A DNA stretch of 64,000 nucleotides from Takakia lepidozioides (Eukaryota > Streptophyta > Takakiopsida > Takakiales > Takakiaceae). Below the pieces are notes generated by a model. The model ran no database searches and was not told where the DNA came from. It was given only the letters and a program-made list of their open reading frames with translations. The stretch spans positions 12,216,001 to 12,280,000 of the forward strand of contig CM060732.1 of NCBI GenBank assembly GCA_030704615.1. The letters are read 5' to 3'. Made by a program: the position numbers and the translations under genes. Positions 11,985 through 22,718 of the stretch are shown in pieces (the first letter of the stretch is position 1; each line of letters starts with the position of its first letter).

Positions 11985-12450
11985 CCATTCATGTATATGT
12001 CTTCAAAATGACACGTGTACTAATAAAGTCATATAAATGCTTTTAAAATGTCACGTGTAGTGATGTAGTCATATATATAGAGTCATGAATCAATTTGCAG
12101 TCAGACAGTCATAAGTTTACATGTCATGTCATGATGTGGATGAACTCGTCCAATGGATGAATACATTCGTGTATTTGCCTTCAAAATGACACGTGTAGCG
12201 ATGTAGTCGTATAATTAGAGCTGTGAAACCATCTCCAGTCATGGAGTCATAATATTCCATGAAACGTCGTCCACGTGTAGTCAAACATATCACACTAGTC
12301 ATATAAATCATCCCTGTCATCATGGTCAACAATGTTTGACCAAAGCTCCCTAACTTTCCGGAGTAATGTAGTGATAAAACTATGACTGCAACGCATTTCA
12401 GCGCTATGTAGTCATCTACCTAGTGCAATTTTTATGACTCCGCCAAAGCC
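11985..12450. repeat. GTAGTCAT-type repeat block upstream of the hAT gene
   Basis: Several diverged copies of a unit containing cacgtgtagtgatgtagtca and aaaatgacacgtgta, with short inverted copies (atgacta/tagtcat). The same vocabulary occurs at 4190-4470. Position just before the hAT-type coding region suggests subterminal repeats that a transposase could bind. Confidence 0.45.
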
Positions 12451-12479
12451 GTAGTACTAAAAACGCTTATCTTTTGTAG

Positions 12480-13830
12480 TGTGCGACTAGCTCCGCCGAA
12501 CATGGCAGAGAGAGCTATATCCGAGTACCAATGCTTCTCTGATCGCCGCGACCCTTTTGAGGACATGCCGGATCTAAAAGAGCTCAATATGTTGTCACAT
12601 GAATGGTGGGATCTGATTGGAGCTGGAGTAAGAACATTGTCTCCCATTTCGAAGCGTATTCTTACCCAAGTGTGCTATGTCTCATCTTGCGAACGCAATT
12701 GGAGCTGTTACTCATTTGTTCACAACAAGATTCGCAACAGGTTGAATCCTGCGAGGGCTGACAAATTGGTGTATGTGTATACCAATTGCCGACTGCTACG
12801 TGAGAGAGCAGCGGATGATGCCGCAGCATGGTATGAGAGGAATTTGCATTCCGAAGACTCTGCTTCTGAGGTAGATTCGATGAGTGACGATACTGAGCCT
12901 CAGAGGGAATCATCTCAGAGGGAATCATGTGCCTCCGATAGTGAAGATGGATCCGATGATGCTCCCGAAAATGCGTATGACTCGTTTACGTTCACAGAGG
13001 ATGATGCTTATATCCAGCCGACCTTTGATGACCTTCTTGAAGAAGTACGTATCGCAGATGAAGGTGAAGCTGCAATTGTGTAATCCCCAAAACATGGTCC
13101 TCAAAATGAAGTTGGGGTCGACCCTCGCCCCCCACTACACGCTGAAGTCGCCGATAGTGCCCCAATGGAGCTTAGGGATGATGAACTTCCAGGACCGAGC
13201 GACGTACGCAGCCCTGTTCATACAAACGATGGTTTCGAACCCATTGTACAGTCGACGGGACGGGATCATGCCTCACCGATACGACCAGCTTCACCATAAT
13301 GCCAAAACCGATCCAGCTCCCCATCAACACAGCGGGCATTAAGGAGCAACATGGTTGATCTGTTTTCCACACGCACGCATCATTCTGCTGGATTGGACCG
13401 GGCGGAAGATGAAGCCTCGGATGATGACAACCTGCCACTACAATTCCACCTTAACCGACGTGTTGCGCAGCAGACCCATGGTTCCTCACATGCCAAACCA
13501 TCTAATGCCGGTCCATCTCGGGCAGACCCCCCTCCGGTACCTCCTTCGAGACCACCTTTGATTGCGTCCCAAGTCCATAAACGACAGAGAACAGTCCAAC
13601 CCTTTGTAGGCGATCGGCCCACAAACAGGCCAGATATCGTGGATGGTATTCAAGACCGGAGTGGAAGTCGACCTCAGATAGAACTAAATGTGGTTCGAGG
13701 TTGCTTGCAGATTCAAAGGCCTGGACATATGAGGTCGGATAGGGAGGACGATTCCATCACTGATCATGGCAATGGTGGTGAAGTCGAGGGTGACTCGGAT
13801 TTTCAGCCCATCAGACCATTAGGATTATGA
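12480..13830 (+). pseudogene. hAT transposase C-terminal dimerisation domain with long disordered tail
   Basis: The frame opens after an acceptor-like TTTTGTAG. It encodes WWDLIGAGVRTLSPISKRIL, then VSSCERNWSCYSFVHNKIRN and DKLVYVYTNCRLL. This is the hAT C-terminal dimerisation block (W......L..lA.rvLs...sSs..ERnWS.y..iHsk.RNRL....a..LVyV..N). The DUF659/catalytic part of a hAT transposase is missing upstream. The same frame continues as an acidic then Pro-rich tail to 13830 and is broken by TAA at 13081-13083 and another TAA near 13297. Without those it would be about 450 codons. It may be the last exon of a larger gene whose 5' exons are lost. Confidence 0.7.
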
Positions 13831-14148
13831 ATTTCTTCGTCTCGTCGTCGAAGCAGTAGAAGGAATTGAAGCAAAACAGCTGTAGGCATGCATCAGCACA
13901 TTTTAGTGGACATGTTTACATTTCTGTAGTGAAGTAATACCAGTGTGATCATTGTCACTATGAGTATTTGTATTGCTGTTGTGTATGTGTTGGGAAATGA
14001 AAGATGTTGCCCATGTGTATACCAACCAAAATGTAGGCCAAAGGCACCGTCACTTGCTCATGTTTGTGTTCGGTGATCTGCTTGAGGAATGAAGAACAAT
14101 TGTGCCAATGCTTCCAACTCTGCATTCATTTTTATTTTAATGCATCGC
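13831..14148. other. No recognisable gene (3' flank of the hAT gene)
   Basis: AT-rich sequence after the hAT tail. No ORF, repeat or RNA gene seen. Confidence 0.4.
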
Positions 14149-14771
14149 TTCTACGAGGTGTGCCCTGCGCATAGAGGGAGGGGGGGGGCCATATAAGCTC
14201 AGACTCATTCTCCCCTCACTTCCATTACTGGCGGTCGCTTGAAGTTTTTTTTTTTTTGTAAATGCAGCGACCGCCATTACTGGCGGTCGCTTTTATTTTA
14301 TTTTATTTGGAAATGGAACGACCGCCATTAGTGGCGGTCGTTTGTTTTGGTTTTTTAAATGGAGCGACCGGAGGTGCCGGTCGCTTCTACGAGGTCTGCC
14401 CTGCACGTGGAGCGAGGAATGAGGTGGGGAGGGATATATTTTTTGTACATGCAGCGACCGCCATTACTGGCGGTCACTTTTTTGTTTTTTTGGAGGAAAA
14501 TGGAGTGACCGCCATTACGGGCGGTCGCCGCAATTGTTTTTTTTTTTGTAAATGCAGCGACCACCATTAGTGGCGGTCGCTTTTATTAAAATTTTGTTGG
14601 AAATGGAGCGACCGCCATTGTTGGCGGTCGTTTTTTTTTTTTTTTTTTTCGAAAAATAGAGCGACCGCCAAGTGGGCGGTCGCTTCTAGAATGTTTGCCT
14701 TGCGCGTGGCCAGAGGGATAGGGGGGGGGGGGGCATATAAGGCAAGGGAGGCTCATTCTCCCCTCACTTCA
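14149..14771. repeat. Tandem array of GACCGCC/GGCGGTC hairpins, period about 48 bp
   Basis: Eight or nine near-perfect palindromes of the form GCGACCGCC-N6-GGCGGTCGC lie at about 14228 (half), 14267, 14316, 14361 (diverged, CGACCGG/CCGGTCG), 14453, 14502, 14556, 14604 and 14659. They are separated by T-rich tracts and a short GGAAATGGA lead. Starts are 45-55 bp apart, with one gap of about 92 bp. The array lies between copies of another repeat: cgcttctacgaggtgtgccc... at 14149, 14384 and (diverged) 14680. The flanking copies each run on through a G-rich stretch and CATATAAG to ctcattctcccctcacttc. It is upstream of the RING gene and could be a transposase-binding or promoter array. Confidence 0.85.
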
Positions 14772-14800
14772 TCTCCACACAACTTATGTGTGCGTGGCAT
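14700..14800 (+). promoter_or_regulatory. Possible promoter of the RING-finger gene (TATA-like)
   Basis: A G-run is followed by GCATATAAGG at about 14733 and a pyrimidine-rich start-like region (ctcattctcccctcacttc). A second copy of this arrangement is at 14190-14226, so the TATA-bearing segment is duplicated around the hairpin array. The RING-gene frame begins 250 bp downstream. Assignment rests on position and the TATA-like motif only. Confidence 0.35.
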
Positions 14801-15054
14801 TTCATTATTCCACAACACGTAGTCACGTGGAGAATGAGACCATTGGTTGGATGGGGGGTATTTTTTGCCGCGATTTCTGTGAGGTCGTTGCAGAATGCTC
14901 CCATAGGCCCTCCTATGGCTTCCAGGATCATTTTATTCTACAAAATTAGCTTTTAGGAACTATTCTGATACCTACTCAAATTCGTTTAGGGTGAAGGGTT
15001 TAGAATTACGTCTTATTAGTAAACCTCGTTTAGTGTTGCTCCGATTGTTGCAGA

Positions 15055-16988
15055 ATGGCAGAGGGCCAGGACGATGAGCGTCATGGAAGAGATGACCCCA
15101 ATAAACATGGACCGCCCCCTAAGAAAATCAAAGGGTCAAAGCAAGAGTTGAATTGGGAAGTATATGGTGACCCTAGCATACTAGCAGAAGAGGGCTGGGA
15201 GGATGTTCCAGAAGAGTTCAGGTGGCCGATGGCGAGATGCAAAAAATTCGTGAAGTGGTACCACATCAATTGATTGTGGCCTTTAAATAGACATGACGTG
15301 CAAATTCGAAACAATTACGCAGAGTCCAGGTCTTGCACGAACTTGCATTTCCAGCGTAGGGCGAATGAGGTGCATTGCACATTATGGGGTTAACCTCTCT
15401 TAAAGGGCCAAATCTCGTACACCTTGGCAGCCATGTTGTACGTGGAAGTCATATTCTTGCGTCCAGTGAATTGACAAACTGCTAGTAGGAGGAATGCAAG
15501 GATGCTATACGATTTGGAGTACATCCCGGACCAGTGAATCAGGACCCTGCAGGACCGACTAGACTGGTAAACACTGCGCATAGCCGAGTTGGAAGCTAGA
15601 TTGCAAGACATGTCTCCAAACAATGAAGACATTGTTGTCCACAATGAGGATCGAACAAACGTCGTGGACATGGACGCGGAGTTTGCGATGCCCGATCGCA
15701 GTATTGACCTCATCATTCACGAAATTACGGACATCCTTGACCCTATGGCCGATGAAACCATGGTTGAGGACAAGATGAATCCGATATCAGATGTCGACCA
15801 CGTTACAAAGGAGCGGAACATTGTCATGGCAACTACATGGTGCTTGTCCAAAACATTGGATATTCGGGCATGGGTCCCATTGAATGGCGATTGGGAGAAT
15901 TGGGTACAATGGGTGACCCATTTGGCCTCCAGAGAACCACGGGTAGAGCGGGCACTGTTAGGCTTGCAATGTGTCGCATGCATGTCGAACCGTAGCGTGG
16001 ATAGCATTTATGCCAACATGCAAAGGTATAACGATCTCCGCATCACATCAAGCGTGTTCGCCGGGTATACCAACTGGGCAGATGTGGATTCTATGTTCGA
16101 TCGATGTGAGCACAGAATTTCGGGGTCGAACAGAAGCATAAACTGAGAATTGGAGATAGAAGAAGAGTGGGACACCACAACAAGGATGACCAGCCACATC
16201 AAACCGGCCCAGAGGGAGGAGATACCACGACGCGTTTTGTCGTCATAGATATCAGATGGCACAACTTGTTCGATGCGCAGGAATCCATACGGCCCAGAGG
16301 GATGTCATGTGCTTGGATCATGTGGACATATGTTCCATCTCACATGTCTTATCCCGCAAGCCTTGCGGATGAGCGCTTGCCCATAATGCCGTACACCCGT
16401 TTCTATGAGCTGGTGGGCTTGGAGGATCGGATGCCCATAGGTTTTGAATACAATCGACACAACCTCCTATTGGATGGGCTACCATTCACATTTCTGAATT
16501 GTGTGCATTGGGGCAAGAACTTGGTATGGGATGCAGACAGAGAGATGCATAGCATATATGTCGGAAACCCGACATACGTCAAAGATCCCCAGTATTTCTG
16601 ATTGGGAGATAACTGTACGTGCGGGAGGCATTCCCGATTGGTGGGAGAGAGAGCGCAGTTTTGCCGCAATCTGGGAGGGCATTGGAGTTAGAGAAGGTCC
16701 AGGTTTATCCGGCTCCCACAGGTTCCATGGGTGCCGGAGGAGAACGAATTGTATGACCGAGAACCGATTGGGAGACATTTGTTGCTGTCCAAATTGGAAG
16801 ATGCTATAATATGTCAACGTCGAATGAATGAGTCGTACGAGGCGGCTTATCGTCGAAACGACACAATGATTACGGACAGGGCCCGCGAGAGGCAGTTGGA
16901 AAATTTCAAAACTACCATCAAGGCAGTTGTAGAGCAATGGACACAGATCGTTATCATCGTGTTTCGGGGGCTCTATTGCCGAATATAG
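15055..16988 (+). pseudogene. Unknown mobile-element protein with coiled coil and RING-H2 finger, decayed
   Basis: One frame can be followed from ATG 15055 (MAEGQDDERHGRDDP) to about 16395, then a neighbouring frame to 16988. Parts in order: charged N-terminus; helical RTLQDRLDW...AELEARLQDM; an unknown middle (WCLSKTLDIRAWVPLNGDWE); a RING-like motif at about 16263-16392 with C-G-H-x2-H-x2-C-x10-C-P-x-C (SCGHMFHLTC... ACP.CRTPV); and a helical C-terminus (PIGRHLLLSKLEDAIICQRR). The second zinc ligand of a normal RING is Arg here (CSMR). In-frame stops are TGA at 15271 and about 15466, 15535, 16144; TAA at about 15394, 15565, 16383; TAG at about 16240. Nearly all become Arg or Gln codons if T is read as C. 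RING-H2 proteins are usually ubiquitin ligases; that role is inference. No similarity to a named transposon family was recognised. Confidence 0.5.
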
Positions 16989-16999
16989 ATGGCCTCGTT

Positions 17000-17270
17000 G
17001 CCGAATTGCATACAGCTGGGGAAGAAGTGGTTCAGCCTGTAAACAAATTTACAATGGTGTCATATTTGGTCATGACGTGTATGTGGGTATCTGCAATGAA
17101 CTCCGAAAGCAGGAGAACAAGGAAAATTGATGTTAACCAAGAAGTTATAACGAGTTACGAACGGTCGTCTTCCAAACAAATTTTGCCTGGTCCCTGCGTA
17201 TTTCATAATCATTTCGCAAAATCTATGACCTCTCTATGTATAACAAACATACCCACAAAGTTCTCGAAGC
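17000..17270. other. No recognisable gene (3' flank of the RING gene)
   Basis: Short AT-rich spacer before the 120-bp tandem repeats. No coding pattern seen after the stop at 16988. Confidence 0.4.
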
Positions 17271-18310
17271 ACAAAATAATTTCGATTGATCTCATATTAC
17301 ACTGGGACCTATCGGATGGTACATTGAACACACTCGCCAAGTCTGAAAGCGAACGAAAATCATTTGGATGGGCAACCATCCGTTGGCCCATTGAACAAAT
17401 TTCGATTGATCTCATATTACTCTGGGGCCTCTTACATGGTACATTGAACATACTGGCCAAGTCTCAAAGCGAACCAAAATCATTTCGATGGCCAACCATC
17501 TGTTGAGCCATTGAATGAATTTCGATTGATCTCATATTAGTCTGGGACCTGTGAGAGGGTGTCTCGAACGTACTGACAAAGTTTGGAAGCAAACAAAAAT
17601 GATTTGGATGGGCAACCATCCATTCACCCGTTGAATGTATTCCGTTGGATCTGCTATTACTTTGGGACCTGTTGGACTGCGTTTTGCGTGCTCCTGATTT
17701 TATTTTTTCCATTCCGTTTTTGAATATGGCGTGTAATGACTCTATATGCAACGTGCGTGCCAAATTTGGGAGCGAACAAAAGTCATTTGGACCCAAAACC
17801 ACTGCTTCTTCCCTGTTTTGCACTCCAAACTTGATTTGTGTTATGTTTCATGCATTCTTCATAGAGAGTTCTGCAATAGTGAGCGAAGAGAACACTTTTT
17901 TTTTGGGACATTTTTTATTGGTCCAAATTTTGGCGGGGAAGTAGCGGTGGGATGTTTGAAGCCGCAGAAAAAAATTGAGCCGATTTTACGTTCCAGAAAC
18001 CCCCAATGAAAGGCAGTGCAAAACTATTTATTGGCTTAAAATTAATTTAAATTCAATTAAATTCTGGAATGGCTTGAGGGGTGAGCGCGTCGATGGGGAG
18101 GCAAATGATTTATTCGTCTGTTGTGTCTCCGCACATGTGTCGCACACATGTTCAAGCACATGTGGGCAAAAGAGGGGCTTCTACCACATCCGTTCAAAGG
18201 GTGCAATAGCCGTGCACGCATTGCAGGATTTCTTTTTTGCAATGAACAAAAACCAGATGACAAGTGAACGCCTCATTGGCCCATCCAACGAATTTTGATT
18301 GATCTCATAT
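17270..18310. repeat. 120-bp tandem units plus 650-bp core, copy 1
   Basis: Three tandem units of exactly 120 bp start near 17277, 17397 and 17517. Each begins aatttcgattgatctcatat and contains catttggatgggcaaccatc or a variant. A fourth diverged unit (about 17637) runs into a 650-bp core ending near 18290. The core holds a T-run (cactttttttttgggacatt), an AT-rich block (aaaattaatttaaattcaat) and an end that reads gaacaaaaaccagatgacaa. A new unit start (gattgatctcatattacaat) follows at 18296. It is closely similar to 34640-35300 but has different units at the ends. Open frames inside are short and unlike proteins. Confidence 0.85.
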
Positions 18311-18603
18311 TACAATGACGGAGGGACAAATTTGGAATGGTAGAATGGCTGATAGTTGAGGGATGGACATATGTTTTGGATGCATGAACAATTTACGTGC
18401 GTATGTTTAAAGACTAGAAGTATTGTGGACCCACACAGATTGTATGAATGGACTTGCAAGTGAAGATGAAAAATTTTATGTCCAGGAAATGTCTTATGTA
18501 GACAATGTTGGGAAGGGAGGCACACACTTGACGCAAGAGAAGCAATCCCCTCACAGTTGATTCCATAGATATTCCTAAACAGGTGGAACCAGTCGGAAAA
18601 TGT
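18311..18603. other. No recognisable gene (3' flank of the methyltransferase gene)
   Basis: Lies just past the stop codon of the minus-strand methyltransferase-like gene, so it probably holds that gene's 3' untranslated region. No other feature seen. Confidence 0.4.
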
Positions 18604-21410
18604 CTATGCATTGGAACTGGTGCTAGCACCGGACTCCGACGCACTAATGTCCATAAAGATCCTAGCCCTGATGTCCACCTTTTCTACATGATCGAAGCAA
18701 ACTAGAGGGGGAGAGTCGTAGAGAGTAAACTCCGTAGCGGCAGCCTCCGCATAGCATGGCAACTCTAGGGGGGCAGGTGGGCTCGGGAAAAATTCCGGGA
18801 TAGCAAAGAAAGGGATACTTTTCTTCGTTTTTGGTGTCCTGCAAAGATTCCCAAAGTTGCAAGACCAGTAAGCAGAAAGACAGGACCGCGGAAAGGAAAT
18901 GTTTTCTCACAAAAAAGAAGGCATGAATAATGAAAAATCCGACATGGCATCCAAAACAAACTGGACTTACGTACACTCAAAGTCGGAGTCCACGTCGAGG
19001 TTTTCTTCTGGAACTTCCCGCTCGTCGAAAACTGTTTTTTTGTGGGGGGCCGATGTTGAGCCAGAGGTGAGTTGTTGAAGCTCGCATGAAAACAGCTCCG
19101 CATCCCCCTCCATGCCGAAGAAGTGTCTTCCGGCGCTCTTACAGGCATGGAATGTTGCACCTGCAAATGCACAGAACGAATGGTTAAAAAACCATGAATC
19201 ATTACAAAATTCAAGATCATAGTTACGGTAGAGCAGGAGACTTGGCATGGCTCACCTGTTCCCAAAGACAAGTCCACCACCCGCCCCCTATGCCGGTTGC
19301 AATCTCCACCAGAGTCTGCATGAATGCTGGAGATTTCTCCCAAGCACCTCTCCAAGGGACACCATTCGTCCTTTTCAAGGTCCGCCCGGAGTCCACGTAA
19401 TTGAACAGGACATTGTCCCCCACATGCTCACAGGTGGGGTCGATGTGTGCTGCAAGGTCTCTCGATTGGAACTCCGCAATACCAGGAGGGAGGGTGTCCT
19501 TTCGCAATCTCACCAAGCATAAAGCCTTGAACACCCGAGTCTGCATGCACCCCCCCCAAAAATTCAGTTTTCCAACATGCATAATAAACTCAACCGAATG
19601 AAATTAGCAGAAGAGGCAGTCCACAACCCTGAACTCACCCTCTGTCATGGGAACTCTCCCTTGGAAAGTGTAAGCGTGTTGGGTCCATGTTTTGATGACC
19701 TTAAATCCGGAAGCCTTCATGTAACTGAAAAGGGTTCTGCGCGCCAGCATGTCTTTTGCCTGCAAAAGAAGAAGAGCTCCTGCATCAGACAAAAATTTGT
19801 TGCTGAAAGAAAATACCCATTGCCAGAAAAGGGCATCTGACCTGTTCCACGATGGCGTTGTGTTGGATGGGAGAACATCCGACACAGGCAAACCATCTGG
19901 AATGTCCAGGACCACCAGGTCTGTTGCGTACGCTTGTTGGCTTCCATTCACCCATTCAGGCCTTTTGGTGACCTGTTCCACATAACAAAAACAGTAGACC
20001 AGTAGGAATATAACAGAATCTTCAACCAAGTGAAAAACATACCAGGCAGAGTTTTGTGTGGGCACCTTTGTGAGGAAAGAAACCAGGATGTCCCAAGTCC
20101 TCAATTTCTCTCCTTTGAATGTGGATTTTCTGGATTCCATCATTGCCAAGAAGCTCTCGTTAATCACCTCACTTTCATACTGACCCAAAACCCGAGAAGG
20201 GTGCTCTCTGGGCCTCGTAAGGCCGTTCTTTAGTTTTCGGAGTTCTCCTGTCCTTCCAAATTGGAGAGGGCTGACGCTCCGTGGTGTCCTGCACAGCTTG
20301 TTCCTGCCTAGCCACAATCTTCCCCTTCCCCTTCCCATCACCTGCGCCCTTCCCCTTGCGTTTGGGAGTGCTACTTTTCTCCGGCTCCTTGCCGCGAGGG
20401 ATTGAATTATTCTTTTCTGAATTTCCTTGTCACTGAGTGGTGCAAGAGCTGCTGCATTGTCATTGAAGTTCCGCATGACCACCTCCTCGAATGGTGTGTC
20501 ATGTTTAGGCAAGTCCAGGTACCAGCCACAGTCTCTGAAGTGCGCCCTGCCCCAGTCCTTCGCAATCCCCGCAGTGTACATTGTCTTGTCCTTAGTGGGG
20601 TCCACCCAAATGAAAATGAAATCCGGCTCATCACTGAGGTACTTGCCGGGAATGAGGACATGGTATATAGACCTGGAAAACACACCCAAAAGAACAATTT
20701 CATGAAGGCCACAGTTCATCAGACACAAAGCAAGCTTCCTCCATTGGCGCATCTGCTGTCCTCATCCGACGCCCTTCACCTGCCATGCCGCCTGCACCAA
20801 CCTCCTGAATGCATATTCTGGCGTACTCTCGCTGCAGGTCCTCCCATCCACCAACAAAAGGAGCAAGATTTTGTTTGCCCTCCCGTCCCAAGTTGGGCGA
20901 TCCAAACATGCGAAGCACCAGCTCCGACGTCTGCTGCCGACGACTCTCCGACTGCGCTTGATCACTAGCGGCTTTTGGAGTGACTGCTCGAGCAGTTGGA
21001 GCTGTCGATGATACCACCACCGTGTCGCGCTCGTCTTCACTCTGTCATCCCCAACAATCGTGAGAACCACCATCGCAATGAAAACCACCATTGCAACCAC
21101 CATCGCAACAATCGTGGAGTGGCATGGAACAACAATGAAAACAAACCCAAGCAATGCCTAACAATCACATGCAGAAGCAGCAGAAGGATGCCAAAACATA
21201 CAAAACAAAGCGAAAGAAGCAAGGGCTTGCCTGAGAGTGCTTGGCTTCAGTTGGCGCGGGCTGTGAGCAAGACAAGGGGATCTCTTGCTGGAGCTTCAGT
21301 TTGGCCATGCGAGACGTTGGACGCCGCCAGTAGTACAAAGGCTTCAGTTTGCGCCGCGGTCTAGATGTGGGGTTTCTTTCAGGAGAGCCACGCCCTTCTC
21401 CACGCGGCAT
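18604..21410 (-). CDS. Multi-exon protein with N4/N6 amino-methyltransferase fold
   Basis: Minus-strand exons 21410-21231, 21041-20725, 20672-20066, 19972-about 19620, 19540-19256, 19160-18971 and 18838-18604 join in phase at most borders; intron 1 has a GC donor (CAG/GCAAGC). The exon 4 end is uncertain. Parts: Arg-rich N-terminus, disordered region, unknown domain (FIFIWVDPTKDKTMYTAGIA), then a Rossmann half with TDLVVLDIPDG (motif IV place), FLSDAGALLLLQ and YMKASGFKVIKTW. Next comes VVDLSLGTGATFHACKSAGR then HFFGMEGDAELF, the S-adenosylmethionine-binding motif I. Order IV then I is that of beta-class N4-cytosine/N6-adenine DNA methyltransferases. The catalytic DPPY/SPPW is DIPD, so activity is doubtful. 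One G seems missing from a G run at about 19285-19290, shifting the frame before VVDLSL. No other break is seen, unlike the neighbouring transposons. It is divergent from the MULE genes at 22719 onward. About 610 residues. Could also be another class I methyltransferase. Confidence 0.55.
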
Positions 21411-21654
21411 AAGTCTGAGTAAAAGAAAAAAACTCCCGCAGAATGCGTGCGTACAGGCCTCGAATGGAACTTCATCCACCCGTCACATCAGGTGTCGAAG
21501 ACGTATCCGGGAAGCAAGCGCGGAATCCGTGTGGAACATCCGGTTCAAAACCGACGGCAGAGGACATTTAATGCGCAACTGCGCCCTTAAATGTCATAGG
21601 TATGGAGGTCGGCCACAGGCGCCACCTGGCCCACCCTCCCCCCGAGAACTCATC

Positions 21655-22480
21655 ATTCGCCCGTTGGATGGAAAAAAACGGCGCCGAATTTCCATCCAGC
21701 GGATTACCTGCGCGGCCAGATGGAAAACCGGCACCGAATTCCCATCCTGCAGGTAAGTCGGTCCACCTCATGGATGGAAAACCGGCGCCAAATTTGTCTC
21801 CAGCGGACGACATTGGTGGGAATAACGTGCCAAAAAGTGGCCCGCAGGCAAAAAACTCTAAGTTTAGTGTCTGTTTAGACAAAAAAACGCGAAAAACTTG
21901 ATGCAACGACTGAAAATTGTTGATGAAGGGTCGATACGGGCGTCTGTGGATGGATATTCGGCGCCGTTTTTCCATCCTGCAGATGATCTCTGTCGACCTC
22001 TCCCCCAAGACGACTTCATCCGTGCGCCCTCGGATGGAAATTCGGCGCCGTTTTTCCATCCGGGGGATGATCTCTGTCGGCCACGTGTCGGCCTCTCCCC
22101 CCGAGACGACTTCATCCGGCCGGCCTCGGATGGAATTCGGCGCCGTTTTTCCATCCGGGGGATGTTCTCTGTCGGCCATGTGTCGGCCTTTCCCCCCGAG
22201 ACGACTTCATCCGGCCGGCCTCGGATGGAAATTCGGCGCCGTTTTTCCATCCGGGGGATGATCTCTGTCGGCCAGGTGTCGGCCTCTCCCCCCGAGACGA
22301 CTTCATCCGCCCGGCCTCTGATGGAAATTCGGCGCCGTTTTTCCATCCGGGGGATGATCTGTGTCGGCCAGGTGTCGGCCTCTCCCCCCGAGACGACTTC
22401 ATCCGAACGGCCTCGGATGGAAATTCGGCGCCGTTTTTCCATCCGGGGGATGTTCTCTGGCAGGCACGTGGGGCCGTCAC
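21655..22480. repeat. Array of GGATGGAAA...GGCGCC...TTTCCATCC hairpins, period about 95 bp
   Basis: Six forward units begin near 21948, 22032, 22127, 22222, 22318 and 22414. Each has GGATGGAAATTCGGCGCCG followed by TTTTTCCATCC, an imperfect palindrome with GGATGGAAA arms around CGGCGCCG, and then a shared 60-bp tail containing cccccgagacgacttcatcc. Three more copies in reverse orientation lie at 21668-21695, 21717-21748 and 21771-21800. The array fills the gap between two divergent genes, so it may be a bidirectional promoter as well as a transposase-binding zone. Open frames through it simply reflect the repeats. Confidence 0.9.
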
Positions 22481-22718
22481 CCTCCAATTGGACGTCATGT
22501 CCAAGTAAATTCTGCGCCTCATTAATCCTGGGTACGGTTATATTAAATGCTGCTCTTTTTCTTTGCCACTTGCCCGACCTTCGCTCGAGACCCACGCGTT
22601 TCAAACCAAGACAACAACAACACTTCCTTGCTCCGAGCTCCTCTCACTTCATCTCCCCCACACTCCCCCTTCCGTGCGCACCCTTGTTGCTTCCTGACAG
22701 TCCTTTCAATAGTCGGCG

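Noticed and set aside
17645-18009. Frames inside the 650-bp repeat core as genes
   Set aside because: Hydrophobic, short, and differing between the two copies of the repeat by frame and ends.
19604-20752. One 382-codon uninterrupted frame as a single exon
   Set aside because: Good splice sites at 20672, 20066 and 19972 remove segments that read like translated introns, and the exons join in phase.
21568-22604. Long repetitive frames on both strands
   Set aside because: They are produced by the 95-bp hairpin repeats, which have few stops in any frame; no protein family is matched.
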